From contig LUCM01009007.1 in the NCBI GenBank assembly GCA_008360955.1, forward strand, positions 255,436-319,435: DNA of 64,000 bases. The letters run 5' to 3'. How positions within the stretch are numbered: the first letter of the stretch is position 1; every line of letters begins with the position of its first letter. The notes beneath the pieces are model-generated. The model saw nothing but the letters and a program-made list of their open reading frames with translations. It was not told the DNA's origin and searched no databases. The position numbers and the translations under genes are program-made. Source of the DNA: Fasciolopsis buskii (Eukaryota > Platyhelminthes > Trematoda > Plagiorchiida > Fasciolidae). Below, piece after piece: positions 11,206-23,124 of this stretch.

Positions 11206-14073
11206 GTATCTTTATATTAGGAAATACTTTCGTGATACAGATTGCTTATCTTAGCTTTGATCCGGTTCTTTCCGGCAAGTAACAGATATGTACAGTGCGA
11301 ATAAATAAATATGTACAACTGAAATGAAAGAGTAAGTACTGGAGGAAACGGTGGCGTGTAATGGCAAATGAAAGAGTTTGAGAAGACTGATGACCCGTCT
11401 TTCAAACTGCATTACCTCCCGTAGTTTGTTTCGAAACAGCACGATAACATGGCTGACAACATAACAGCCAACAAAAGCATTAGAGGTGATCTCGTAGTGA
11501 TTAGTCAGTCTACCAGTAAATTTCTACTACTTACTTATGCATCATAATCACAAAAATAAGGTTACCAAAAGCATGACTTTGTTTATATTGTATGGCTATT
11601 CGAGAAAATCTCTAATGCCTATGGTGAATCATGGAAATTAAACTGACCCCTAATGTCACAGCAGTAATGCTGGACTGTTGATCACTATGTACATATTCCC
11701 AGCAGTCTGCTCTAACCAATACGAAAGGAATTTTATGAACCTATAATCTTCACTTAAACAAAAGAGGTTGAGTCAGTAGTCTGCCTGTCGTTTAGCGCTC
11801 TGTGACCATAGTTTGTCAACCCCGTCGATTGATTTACTAGGTCCCCATAGATCAGAATAAACAATTTTTGAACTGTTGACAGAACATCTGAATTCCCGGG
11901 TACAGTCATGTGACCTAGACAGCCCAAGGCTATGAAACCTTAACCAGACATTGATAATATCGGTGGACGAAATTGTGCAAGTAAATCCTCAATGAGAATT
12001 ATTTTCCTATAGCTGAGCACTCGTGGTATTGCATGTGGTCTCACTGGAATTAAATGACAGTGGATAGTAAGGAAAGTGGAGTGAGAAGGAAATGAGATGG
12101 TTCATTTAGGGCAACTACTGTAAACAGGCCATCAGCTCCCGTTAGAAATAAGTCAAGACTATTAGCCACGAATAAGGGAAGTAGTGCTTGAAATTAAGCT
12201 TGTGGAATTTATGCATGAACTCGTCAAAACTTTAAAGTAGTTGAGCAGCTGTGAGTTTCTAAATGACACTGGATATTAAAAGCTTTGGTTATCTACCTGG
12301 ATATAATTTACCTATTAAATTGAGTAGCTTTTTTCACTTGCAAAATTTTGATTAGTAGAAAACTTATGTTAATTACTGAATGGTTTTCCACACACTGCTA
12401 ACCTTAAAATTACAGTTAAAATTTGTGGGAGTATTGTGCAGCGGTTCTGTCCCCTTTAGAAGTCTTCATACGTGGACTTCTAGAGATTTAGTATCCTATA
12501 TTTTGAACCCAAACCAAGGGGGCTGTACCTAAGTCTGCTATGACCGCTGCACCATACAGTTCTGCTTTCATCTCGTCGTCTCTTCAGTGATGTTAAATCG
12601 TCTTGAGGGACTTGCTGACTTTATTAGCACCAACATTTGTCATATGCGTTTCTCCGATGTTCACGGTAGTTCTAATATTCTATTAAAAAGGCTTTTCATA
12701 TTTATTTCCTTAGTGCATCATACCCTTTTTGGCATAGACTTTGAAAGCCACACAATTTATGTTTGTATGAGCACTGTGATGCATGGACAGATGAAGCTAG
12801 GTTATGGTATATCCATCCCTTGCTTTATAAACACAAGGCCTAATGGTGTTTGCATACACCCAATTATGTACCTTGTTTTAAATCTCTGTGTCGGTGCATA
12901 TCATTTTCATACAAGCAGCCTAACGGATCCAAATCACGTATTCCCAGTATATGTGCGATAAGTGTCTTGGAGGAACCGGTTATTATGTCCGTCCCAGCTT
13001 AGCGAGATTGGCTGTCATCATCAGCGTTCACATTCGGAGAGCGATATGCGCAAACCATTTTTTCAATCGGGTAATAACAAGAATGGCTAACCCTACTTGC
13101 CACTCTGCTTTGCGTGCTTAAATTAAACTTTCTTTGATCTATGCCATGACATAATGGAATCGGTGATTTACGTTGGCAACATCTTTTGACTCAGTGATAC
13201 GTGCGGCTGTTTACAGGTTCAAGGTACCCTATGCTTGGTTTCTCCCTCACGGTTTCTAATTTAAAGTTGTGCCTCAGGCCGAGTACCTGAACAGAGGCTA
13301 CATTCTCCCCTGCAGTACTATCATGGACTGATTGTATTAGGACTTCTTTCACTTCTCCTTTGTTTTACTTCTTCCGAAACGCCAGTGGGCTGCACGGAAG
13401 GAGATGCAATGACAGGATATTGATCTATTTGTTCGTCCTTTTGAATCAGGCCAATCCCTGATGTTGCTCATTTTTGATTTACTAGTTATACGTTCTCGGC
13501 TATAAAGTAACTGATCCATCGCTGTACTATCATTATGCCATCCATGGCTGTGCCGCAATGTAAGATAAAAGACATGACTATGAGGAAAGAAGCATTTATA
13601 CTTACATTGTTTGCACAATAGAAACATAAGTGAAATTTCCACCATTCCTAACATTCGGCTTTTCATAGCATCTCCGAATTCTACGCGCAATGTTGCACAC
13701 AAACACGTTTCCCAAACCGTAGAATGCAAACGTTCCAGCAGATATTTTGATATTTGTTAGGCACAGGGCATGCTTCACCACCAAAAGTGGGGGCGATAAT
13801 GATATACGGCAAAAACAAGCTATACTTTGCAATGACAGAATTTATTGTTAACATTATTCCTATTCAAAACAAAAATATATCATTTCCAGTAGCGTTTCAT
13901 TATTACATCTTTTCCCTACTAAGGGACTACTGTGTCATATAATGCATGGTAAACATCTGGGTGTGAAACGTTGATTGTTGCATAAAAATGATATTTTTTT
14001 CTCGACTGTGATAAAGTTTGTTGTTGTTGTTGATTTTATAAATGAGTATCTCTCAACTTTCAATGCTTTTCAG
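11206..14073. other. No supported gene
   Basis: A 124-codon plus frame (12587-12961) and two overlapping minus frames (13349-13832) are open but carry no recognisable domain. Missing upstream exons of the EGF/membrane gene should lie in or before this stretch, but I could not fix any by phase. Confidence 0.35.
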
Positions 14074-14150
14074 CTGTGTGCAAGGAAAATGTGTCGAACG
14101 GAACTGTCTTTGCAGTCCATGCTGGGGAGGCAAAGATTGCAACAGCCCAG
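14074..14150 (+). CDS. EGF-like domain exon
   Basis: After the acceptor CTTTTCAG, one base completes a codon and the frame reads CVQGKCVERNCLCSPCWGGK then DCNSP. The spacing C-x4-C-x4-C-x-C-x2-C-W-x-G-G-x2-C fits the second to sixth cysteines of an EGF module with one extra Cys; the first Cys would be in the preceding exon. The donor is CCAG|GTAATA, ending after one base of a codon. That phase matches the next exon, so the two are read as one gene. An extracellular adhesion or signalling role is inferred from the fold only. Confidence 0.6.
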
Positions 14151-14292
14151 GTAATAGTCGATCAGTGTGAAACTATTAAAGAAAAGTAGCGGACGAATTG
14201 CTCAATTAAATACCCTATTTTTCATTAGAATTGTGTTTATTTGAAGTAAGTAAACTACAATAAATACTGTCATTGAACGTTATAAATTACAG

Positions 14293-14462
14293 CCTCAAGA
14301 AATTCTGCCATAACGCAACCCGTGTTTGAATCGACAATGTATAGCGATCTGAATTTTGTGCACTTTTGGGCAAGCATTCGTTACTGTGCCGTCCTGTGCG
14401 TTCTCGTAGTCGTAGCATATCAGCAGAGGAGAGATTTTGACCGGTCATTTGAATGGTGTTAA
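14293..14462 (+). CDS. C-terminal exon: transmembrane helix and short cytoplasmic tail
   Basis: After acceptor AAATTACAG two bases complete the codon left open by the EGF exon. The frame then reads SRNSAITQPVFESTMYSDLN, followed by a hydrophobic run containing YCAVLCVLVVVAY and a basic stop-transfer sequence (QQRRDFDR). It ends at TAA (14460-14462). With the EGF exon 142 bp upstream this is the end of a type I membrane protein with a tail of about 12 residues. An AATAAA at 14841 could be its poly(A) signal. The rest of the gene was not found. Confidence 0.55.
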
Positions 14463-16090
14463 CATGCTAGGGATATCAGAACTGTCTATTCGATGATATC
14501 TATTCTCCAGGTTGGACATTCAATGTGCATGCCAACAGCAGAGCTTAGCATGTGTAATCAAACGGATTTTGGGAAAAGGTTTAAGGCACAGAAGCAAAAA
14601 TATCGTCTTGAAAATTCCCATCAAATTCAGCACGGTTATTGGGTTCGCCTGCCAAAAATTTTCCTTGGGGTACTCACCACCTTCGCTACCCAAGTTCTAG
14701 AACATTATTTCGTTAAACTATGGAAACTTTTCACTCCAGCACTTGTACTAAAAGACCACATTTCCCAGACATTTTTACGCTACTGACTTCAGTTACTCAC
14801 AAGTAAGCAGCAGTACTTTGCAAAAAGATTAGAGTTGATAAATAAAGGTCGCTGCCGCAAAATTTGAACACCTGTGAGCAGCATGATTTGGCACATTTTC
14901 CAAGTTGCTTTAGAAGAATTGAGACTTGAGATGATAAGCTGACTGACTCAGTAATCAACCAAACAACCCTTAGTTTTAGTTAGCAAAACACTCAGTAGTC
15001 CATATAACGTGTTGCACTTGATGGAAACAATTTTAGAGGAGACTGACAAAGGTTAAACGATATCGCATGTTTTCAGAAGATAATGATCAAGTTCAGTTCG
15101 CGTCAGCATGCCAGATTCCATTTGCTACCTTGGATTGCCAGTCGCAAGCGGCAGATTAGAAAATTGGTGACAAGCAAGCATATTTTTGCTGCTTCACAAC
15201 TGACTTAATACAAGATAATTTACGAGTTGTTGATCGAACAATGACAATCGTAGAAAGTAAGTGGTAATTAGAATGTGCCCACACAGATGCTGTGTATTTG
15301 GCCCCAAACAAAATTATTCGTATTTTTTCTAGTTCTTGGCTTCTTTCTCCTTGGTTGCATCTGGATTTTGCAGCGATGGCTGCATTACTGGATTAGCCTG
15401 TTCAATATGGGCATCATACGCTACGCCTGTTTCCGGGGAGCTGCACTGATAAGTACTAATCGTTGAGACCGCGGAATCTCTTGCTTGTAGGAACACTCAC
15501 TGATGCTTAGGAGCCATGCAAAAAAACAATTCAGAATACATAAGGCAAAGACTATCTGCGGTAAGATAAAAGGCATTAAATTACTCAGTTGTCAACCGGT
15601 CGTATAGTGAATGGGTGAATTGACGGCTCACAAGACTGAGAACATCTTAGAGAATCCTGATGTTAAGGAGCTCACCTCTTTGACAGCATTCGAGTAGTCA
15701 GAAACCTGAGGTTGCTCAAAGCCAGGAAACCTGTCATTCAAATGGGTACGTTAGCAATCATGCCGATGTTAGACGATTAGCAGCCAGCTGCATTTCATGA
15801 GGTTTCAGGAGTTGTTGAGATAAACAGACGCCACTGAGAGTTTGATTGAGATGAAAGAAAACTTCAATGTCACCTACCGGAGGTACAAAAATTCAGCTCG
15901 AAACAATTTTCCATCAACATCCAGGGTATCTCTCATGTCCGCTACTTTGAAACAATTAGTAGGCGAAAATCACAATAAATGTAATTGATAAGCTGAGCTA
16001 TTGATACTAAAAGATTACCTTGAAGTCACATTACAATAAAGTATCGTCAGCAAACCATCATTCAGAAGCCGAAAAGAGCGATTCAGCTAG
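14463..16090. other. No supported gene
   Basis: A plus frame at 14493-14786 follows a TTCTCCAG acceptor-like site but has no recognisable sequence. Another at 15275-15466 includes a hydrophobic stretch (FVFFLVLGFFLLGCIWIL) behind a TTTTTTCTAG acceptor-like site. Neither could be joined to an exon. Confidence 0.3.
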
Positions 16091-17335
16091 TCATTCTGAA
16101 GCCATGTGCAAAACATGTCCCAACCACCTTAACCTATCTTGATTCGATGCCTGTTCTAAATACCGGACTTTAAGAACTGGTACCATGCACCTAACCTCTG
16201 AGTAACTGAACAAATTCTCCTACCATATTCAACAAATAGTACGAAAACAACGACGTTCAAACACCGAAAATCCTTACATATCTTCTGCTGTCAACGGCCA
16301 TGTTTCGGAGCCTCAGAGCAATACCGACCTCACTACTGCCGTGTATACTACACATTTGATCGATAATCGGATGTCAGCTTGATGCCACAGATGCATCAAA
16401 TTTGCATAATCCAGTCGGGCCTTTTGTATGAGTGAAGATTTTATCTGCTAAATGACCTCCAGGTGAGGTATGATTACCCAAGTAAATAAATCCACCCACC
16501 ACACTGAATTCCTTCACTACGAGAACAAGGTTGGGATTTGAACCAATCCAGTCCTGAAACACCATTTCAAGCTTCGAAGGTGCAAAATACATACCAAACA
16601 TACCTACAATGTCGTCCAGTAGATCGATAAAAACCTGCAACTTACGTGATTCTTCATTCAGTAGCATTGAATCTTTCGCATATTCCAAGTCGGACAGATT
16701 TTTGTATGAGCAAATATCAATGCCACTAATCTCTGATGAGGATAGAGCTATCCACACAATCATCTCAATGACAAAATTGAAGATAAGCAGATGAAAGGGA
16801 GCAAATCAGACGAACGTCACTCCTCGTGATGGACTCCGATGAAACATCGCCACAGAATCGCAAGATCCACTTAATGAATGCTGCTTCCATATGTAGGAAG
16901 ACAGAAATTTTGGGCCAACGAAACGTGCGTCTCTGTCTTAAGATTTGCCACAAAATGAAAACTTGGTCAATACAACCCCGATCAGAACAGAAATCGACTT
17001 GGTTCTCACGCATACACCTTTGGCGAGTACCAGGTAATCAGCGGAGGATAATGCTCGACAGCACTTTGGATGCAATGCTTAATAAACTAATTCCCCTGTA
17101 GTTTTCACGTGAGAATCTACAACATTTTGTAAATCGACACAATCACCCACTCACACTAGTCCTTATGAATGTCTTTCTTTACCCAGATTGATCTCAGGAG
17201 TTTCGTTAAATCCGATGTTAACATTTTACGATCTTCCTTGAAAAAGGATGGTAACAATCTATCGAGTCCAGCTGCCTTCTACCTTTGAAGAAAGCCTATC
17301 TCCCTCAACACTTCCATCTCGAAAGGAGGGGTGCT
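16091..17335 (-). pseudogene. RTE-type retrotransposon fragment (RT domain), left inverted arm
   Basis: The minus strand reads, in order: KAAGLD near 17.27 kb, ENQVDFCSDRGCIDQVF near 17.0 kb, the palm block DLEYAKDSMLLNEESRKLQV near 16.68 kb, then FAPSKLEMVFQDWIGSNPNL. Near 16.12 kb comes RLRWLGHVLHM. This order matches RTE reverse transcriptases. The catalytic YADD is YAKD and many stops interrupt it, so it is dead. It is the reverse complement of 24918-26162 and is joined directly to the microsatellite tail of a CR1-like element. Confidence 0.75.
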
Positions 17336-17600
17336 ATCTGTTGTATTGTATTGTATTGTATTGTATTGTATTATATTGTATTTTATTGTAATGGATTTTA
17401 TTGTATTGTATTGTATTGTATTGTATTGTATTTTATTGTATTGTAATGTAATGGATTGTATTGTATTGTATTGTAATGTATTGTATTGTATTGTGTTGTA
17501 TTGTATTGTAATGTGTTGTATTGTACTGTATTGTATTGTATTGTATTGTACTGTATTGTGTTTTATTGTATTGCATTGTGTTACATTGCATTGTATAGAC
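17336..17600. repeat. (TTGTA)n pentanucleotide microsatellite
   Basis: About 50 units of TTGTA with variants (TTTTA, ATGTA, CTGTA, TTGCA). It sits at the 3' end of the adjoining minus-strand CR1-like copy. The long frames open on both strands here are a by-product of the 5-bp period. Confidence 0.9.
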
Positions 17601-18892
17601 TTTTGCTTACAAAAATAATGTCGCATTTCAGTCAAAGAATTTGAGGGTATAAACATAAAATAGGAAAAAATGAATTTACACTCATCACCTTGTAAAAATG
17701 TAAAAAAAACTCATAGAGGATTAATCATAACACATTAAAATAGGTTGCTCAGGAATTTCGCTAAAACACCGTCACAGTTTGCCTAAATGCGTGCTAAATA
17801 TGGAACAGTGGAGTTCCTGTGGATATTGATTCTAGAGGGTATGGAACGAAAAGTGGATCATGTTTAAACATGAGAGCGGCATTTTGAAAGATCGTTGTGC
17901 AGAGGGTGCCTGGGATCTGAAAGAATTTTGCGAGCAAATTTCTCACATGCTGATAAGTGTTAATCACAGAGATTTAGGGACAACTCAGTTAGTGGCAAGA
18001 AGGACACACGGTTAATAAGTGATAGCCTCGGTGAGGAATTTTAAAGTCTTTTTAAGTAAACCTGGAAAAATGCGAGGATAACAGTAAAGAAGGATTGGAA
18101 ATCCTTGGTATGGAAATTGGAAGATGGTGCTTTGTTTCACCTTGTAGTGCCGAAGCTTCCTGATTTGGAACGGCAACCGTCGGAGATTTTTTACACAGGT
18201 AGAAATGTGGGAAGTCTACTTCAGAATTTTATCAATAGTAACTCCTAGATATTTCACAGAATCAACCCTGGTAGATGTTTTGAGTCGATAGAAGACGTTT
18301 CGGATGAGTGGGCTAACCGAGAGAGAGAGAGAAAAAACAGACATTCAAAACATTTAGAAGTGTCGAGATTTAAACCAGCTCGTGCAGAGCAACCATAAAT
18401 GAAAGATAGGTTGTTGGAAAAATTTTGAAAATCTTCGTTATTCGGAACGGCTTGAGCAAGGGCAACATCATTGGCATACGCAAACAGATGACAGAGTGAG
18501 CTAGTTGATAAATTGCTGATGTAAGTAGAAAAGAGAAATGGGGAAAGAGCAGCACCCTTTAATACGCCTGAGTTGTTCATGAACGGTTTTGAAGTTTCAC
18601 AGTCCATTCGTGTCCATTGGGTTCGGTTAGTAAAGTAATCAGACAGCCATGCTAATGAAGGTGTGGGACAACCAATTGTTTCCAGTTCGTGAAGTCCAAG
18701 GGAACGTGGGAGGGAATCAAATGCCGACGAATAGTCTAGAAAGGCACAACGCATAGATTACATTGATGCCTTTAAGGACTTACAAATCTGGCGATTGAGG
18801 GAAATGTCAGCTTCCAAAATGGACCTGTTATATCTATAGGCAAACTGGAAAGAGTCACCAGGAAGATACATAAACGAACACAGGCGATTAAG
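17336..18892 (-). pseudogene. CR1-like non-LTR retrotransposon, copy A1 (RT and 3' end), cut by assembly gap
   Basis: The minus frame 18754-18254 reads MRCAFLDYSSAFDSLPRSLG, WLSDYFTNRTQW, NNSGVLKGAALSPFLFSTY and FAYANDVALAQ: RT palm blocks of a CR1-like element. Two key sites are changed: YADD is YAND, and the usual GVLQG is GVLKG. A TAA just before MRCAF cuts the frame (copy B has AAA there). A C-terminal block and 3' untranslated region run to the pentamer tail. The copy ends at the N run and duplicates 453 bp with the right flank of the gap. Confidence 0.8.
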
Positions 18893-19841
18893 NNNNNNNN
18901 NNNNNNNNNNNNNNNNNNNNNNNNNNNNNNNNNNNNNNNNNNNNNNNNNNNNNNNNNNNNNNNNNNNNNNNNNNNNNNNNNNNNNNNNNNNNNNNNNNNN
19001 NNNNNNNNNNNNNNNNNNNNNNNNNNNNNNNNNNNNNNNNNNNNNNNNNNNNNNNNNNNNNNNNNNNNNNNNNNNNNNNNNNNNNNNNNNNNNNNNNNNN
19101 NNNNNNNNNNNNNNNNNNNNNNNNNNNNNNNNNNNNNNNNNNNNNNNNNNNNNNNNNNNNNNNNNNNNNNNNNNNNNNNNNNNNNNNNNNNNNNNNNNNN
19201 NNNNNNNNNNNNNNNNNNNNNNNNNNNNNNNNNNNNNNNNNNNNNNNNNNNNNNNNNNNNNNNNNNNNNNNNNNNNNNNNNNNNNNNNNNNNNNNNNNNN
19301 NNNNNNNNNNNNNNNNNNNNNNNNNNNNNNNNNNNNNNNNNNNNNNNNNNNNNNNNNNNNNNNNNNNNNNNNNNNNNNNNNNNNNNNNNNNNNNNNNNNN
19401 NNNNNNNNNNNNNNNNNNNNNNNNNNNNNNNNNNNNNNNNNNNNNNNNNNNNNNNNNNNNNNNNNNNNNNNNNNNNNNNNNNNNNNNNNNNNNNNNNNNN
19501 NNNNNNNNNNNNNNNNNNNNNNNNNNNNNNNNNNNNNNNNNNNNNNNNNNNNNNNNNNNNNNNNNNNNNNNNNNNNNNNNNNNNNNNNNNNNNNNNNNNN
19601 NNNNNNNNNNNNNNNNNNNNNNNNNNNNNNNNNNNNNNNNNNNNNNNNNNNNNNNNNNNNNNNNNNNNNNNNNNNNNNNNNNNNNNNNNNNNNNNNNNNN
19701 NNNNNNNNNNNNNNNNNNNNNNNNNNNNNNNNNNNNNNNNNNNNNNNNNNNNNNNNNNNNNNNNNNNNNNNNNNNNNNNNNNNNNNNNNNNNNNNNNNNN
19801 NNNNNNNNNNNNNNNNNNNNNNNNNNNNNNNNNNNNNNNNN
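18893..19841. other. Assembly gap (949 N)
   Basis: Undetermined bases. The 453 bp left of the gap (18439-18891) are repeated right of it (19842-20294), so two copies of the CR1-like family meet here. The true sequence, order and spacing are unknown. Frames spanning it are meaningless. Confidence 1.
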
Positions 19842-21537
19842 TATTCGGAACGGCTTGAGCAAGGGCAACATCATTGGCATACGCAAACAGATGACAGAGT
19901 GAGCTAGTTGATAAATTGCTGATGTAAGTAGAAAAGAGAAATGGGGAAAGAGCAGCACCCTTTAATACGCCTGAGTTGTTCATGAACGGTTTTGAAGTTT
20001 CACAGTCCATTCGTGTCCATTGGGTTCGGTTAGTAAAGTAATCAGACAGCCATGCTAATGAAGGTGTGGGACAACCAATTGTTTCCAGTTCGTGAAGTCC
20101 AAGGGAACGTGGGAGGGAATCAAATGCCGACGAATAGTCTAGAAAGGCACAACGCATAGATTACATTGATGCCTTTAAGGACTTACAAATCTGGCGATTG
20201 AGGGAAATGTCAGCTTCCAAAATGGACCTGTTATATCTATAGGCAAACTGGAAAGAGTCACCAGGAAGATACATAAACGAACACAGGCGATTAACTATTT
20301 CACGCCTTGCCATAGGATTGGCAGGCGAATGTAATATTGATGCGCTGCATTTCAGCTTTTATTAAGTTGGAAGCATACAGAACACTTGAATTATTACAGT
20401 ATTTGTGGAAGTGACCCTTGCGTCTTAGAGATTTCAGTTTCTGAGTGGAGATACGGCCATTTGAGACGAACAGTGTTTCTGAGGGAGAGCAGATATCAAA
20501 GATTGCGTTGGTCGCCACTATGAAATTTTTGACATTGTCATTGAGCAAGGGTTCAAAAGAGAAACAGACAGATGTGAGTAGAAGGGATTTCTGAAGAAGA
20601 ATAAGGTTGTTGTTTGAAAAGTTTTGGAGACGAATTCGTATCTGATTTGTTTGCTTGAGGGAATGGAGGGCAGCCTTGAGTATATTTTGGGCCTTAGCAG
20701 AAGCAGACAACGATCACTACACGAAACTGGAGCACACAGTTCCAGAAAAATAAATCAAGGTGGTTAGTAATACCTCTATCTAAAATAGAATCGCCTCTGG
20801 TGAGAGAAACGCGGAGATCAGTTAAATCAAACGCATTCAGTGGTAGGGTAGTTGCATGACTGAAATCACCCACAATAAAATGCGGATTATCCTCAAGAGG
20901 AGGAACAATAGAAACTAGAAGAGTCGAAAAAAAGATGCGATATTTTGTTGAGAGCCAAAAGGGGCAATATATGAATTTGTTTTGATTGTACTGGTATGGC
21001 GAGAAATCCTAGGGTGACAATGTGTCAGGAGACAGTTGATTCCGTTGAGCGAGTACGTACAAACAACTTCGGACTTGCCGGATCAGAAGAAGTTTACGTG
21101 TGTTGCCACACCTTCTCCAGTCTTCTTCTTGTACGAAACTCTGTCCTGCCGATGGAGTCTGGAGCTGTCTATCAACACGAGTGAATCAGCGATATCCGGG
21201 TTCAGTCACGATTTTTTTATGCAGATGCCACACGTGTGAACATGGATCGGGAATTGAAGTGTGTGAGACAGATCCGATAATTTCGTAAACAGAGAGCAGA
21301 TGTTTGTACTCCACGATGTCCGAATGGGCATCTTGGCTGCAAGGATGCATTTAAGAGCTGCCTATCACTCAAAACGAGTGCCTATTTTGGATGGATAAGA
21401 CGATCCCAGTCCATGTTGAGAAACGATACAGTTTTTAAACAAACATAATTTCGAGCGATTGTGGCGGCGAACCGGGACTATAATCGGACCAAATATCCCA
21501 CGTAATACGACGAAATATTGATGACAGAACTGTAGCG
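19842..21537 (-). pseudogene. CR1-like element, copy A2 (endonuclease remnant, linker, RT start; internal deletion)
   Basis: Collinear without indels with 34801-36496. On the minus strand: an endonuclease remnant near 20.85 kb (IVGDFSHATTLPLNAFDLTD then SLTRGDSILDRGITNH), then the EN-RT linker 20710-20300 (NGRISTQKLKSLRRKGHFHK). That is fused at about 20295 directly to NRLCSFMYLPGDSFQFAY. The RT finger region present in copy B is missing at this fusion. The 3' half is lost in the gap. Confidence 0.75.
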
Positions 21538-23120
21538 TAACCGACGAAAGGGCGCGCACAAAAATGGATTAATTGGACTTATAAAGCTCTATTCTATTTG
21601 ATAATTTCATCGGTGAAATTAGTTATATCGTGTCCTTTCTTCTCATCACCCTGACTTTCCTAACCATTTTAAGAAAATAGAAAGCCGCAATTTGGTAGAA
21701 AAACTTAAGAAATCGTCACAAACGATAGGCAACTACCTGGAATCCTACGCGGGATACTGTTTTCTGTCGATGTAGATATTGCAACCTTCGACTGTGGCAA
21801 TTTGCTCTGAGTATACTGGCGAATCCCGTGCAATTTCGATAGATTCACACAGTAGACTGGATCGCTAGAAGCAAATCTACAGTGCGCAGCATCTGCCCAT
21901 GCGCATAAAGATGACAATGAAGCACCCTGAAACGTTTGATCTGTTATTCGAGATAGCCGTTAGACCGGTGGATAAACGGAATTCCTCAACGGTGAATAAT
22001 ACACCGCATGCTGGCGAAGAAGCGGGCGTGATAAATGACGATCCGAGAGTACTTCGACGAAGTCATACGAACTATGCAATAAATATAACCTATCTTCCTC
22101 TTGAGCGAAAGTGTATATAATTCCGAGGTCTATATAAGTTACCACTGTCTGAACTTCATCGTTTTCAGTGTTACTCACTTTATCGGGTACGGTTATTCAC
22201 TGTTTCACAAATTCCCCTATTCCATTGCAGATGGTGGACTTGATTTAAGACAATTTCATCCTTTTGACCAGCCATCGGTGTTGCTTTTTAACTGTTCTCC
22301 AGGAAGAACCTGAATGAGCCTATTATTTCATTTATCAGTTACTTCAATTCGAGAATTCATCGAAATCAGCGCGAATGCCTCGAACAAAGCAGAATCTGAA
22401 TTGGCCCGCAAGTATCGGGAGGATTTGAGATGTATTAGCGTGCGAATACTAACTGTTGATTAGATTATAGCAATCGGTCGGAATTGATGGACATCCAGGA
22501 CAAATAGCGGTAGGACTGGATCGTACGCTGCCTCACTAGCAGGAAGTGTGCTTGAATGTCGTCCCCGCAGAGGCTACCGAGTTAAAATATATGATTTATT
22601 GGGTACATTCATGCAGCTAACAGCGTTAGATGTGTAGTGGTCTGTCAGTGATGGTTACTCCTTTCACATGTCTGAGGATAAACCGCATAAGTTTTTGTTA
22701 ATTTGATTTGCAGAATTCTCTCGCAAATGTCAAGTCAGCCAAAGAAACAGAATTGTAAGTGTGTTACATATATCTTCAGTTTCAGGCCGCAAATTCATCG
22801 GAGATCCGGGCAACGCTAGAAGAAATTCCTAATTCAGAATCCAACCTGATGTGTCAAAGCTGTGACTGGCGAATGAAGATAACCATCACAAACTTGTCAG
22901 ATTTCTCGGTCCGAAAGAAGATGACCAATACCTGCGCATCATTGATAATGCGATGTTTAACAATAAGGGGATTGCGAATCATTTTTCAGTTTGTCAGATT
23001 GAGCTGAGAGTTATAGGTGTTAATAGGGACGCGCAACATATCAGAGGTTGAACTTTGATTTGAAATGAACGTTTGCCATAAAAAAATTTACTGCCCAAAA
23101 ACTTTTCTTTCATATACCCG
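21538..23120. other. No supported gene
   Basis: At 22785-23008 an open frame follows TTCAGTTTCAG (AANSSEIRATLEEIPNSESN). An overlapping frame at 22880-23045 includes FLGPKEDDQYLRIIDNAMF. Both look protein-like, but neither has a recognised domain or phase-matched partner. Confidence 0.3.
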
Positions 23121-23124
23121 AAAG

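Noticed and set aside
12587..12961. 124-codon plus frame as a gene
   Set aside because: No domain, no splice support, composition unremarkable.
17279..17656. Long open frames (125 and 95 codons) on both strands, repeated at 24597-24974
   Set aside because: They are translations of the pentanucleotide microsatellite, whose 15-bp reading period contains no stop.
18772..20157. 461- and 356-codon frames
   Set aside because: They run through the N gap; only their ends are real sequence (CR1-like RT).
20996..21288. Several 60-70 codon plus-strand frames, repeated at 35955-36247
   Set aside because: Antisense of the CR1-like endonuclease region; the minus strand carries the recognisable motifs.
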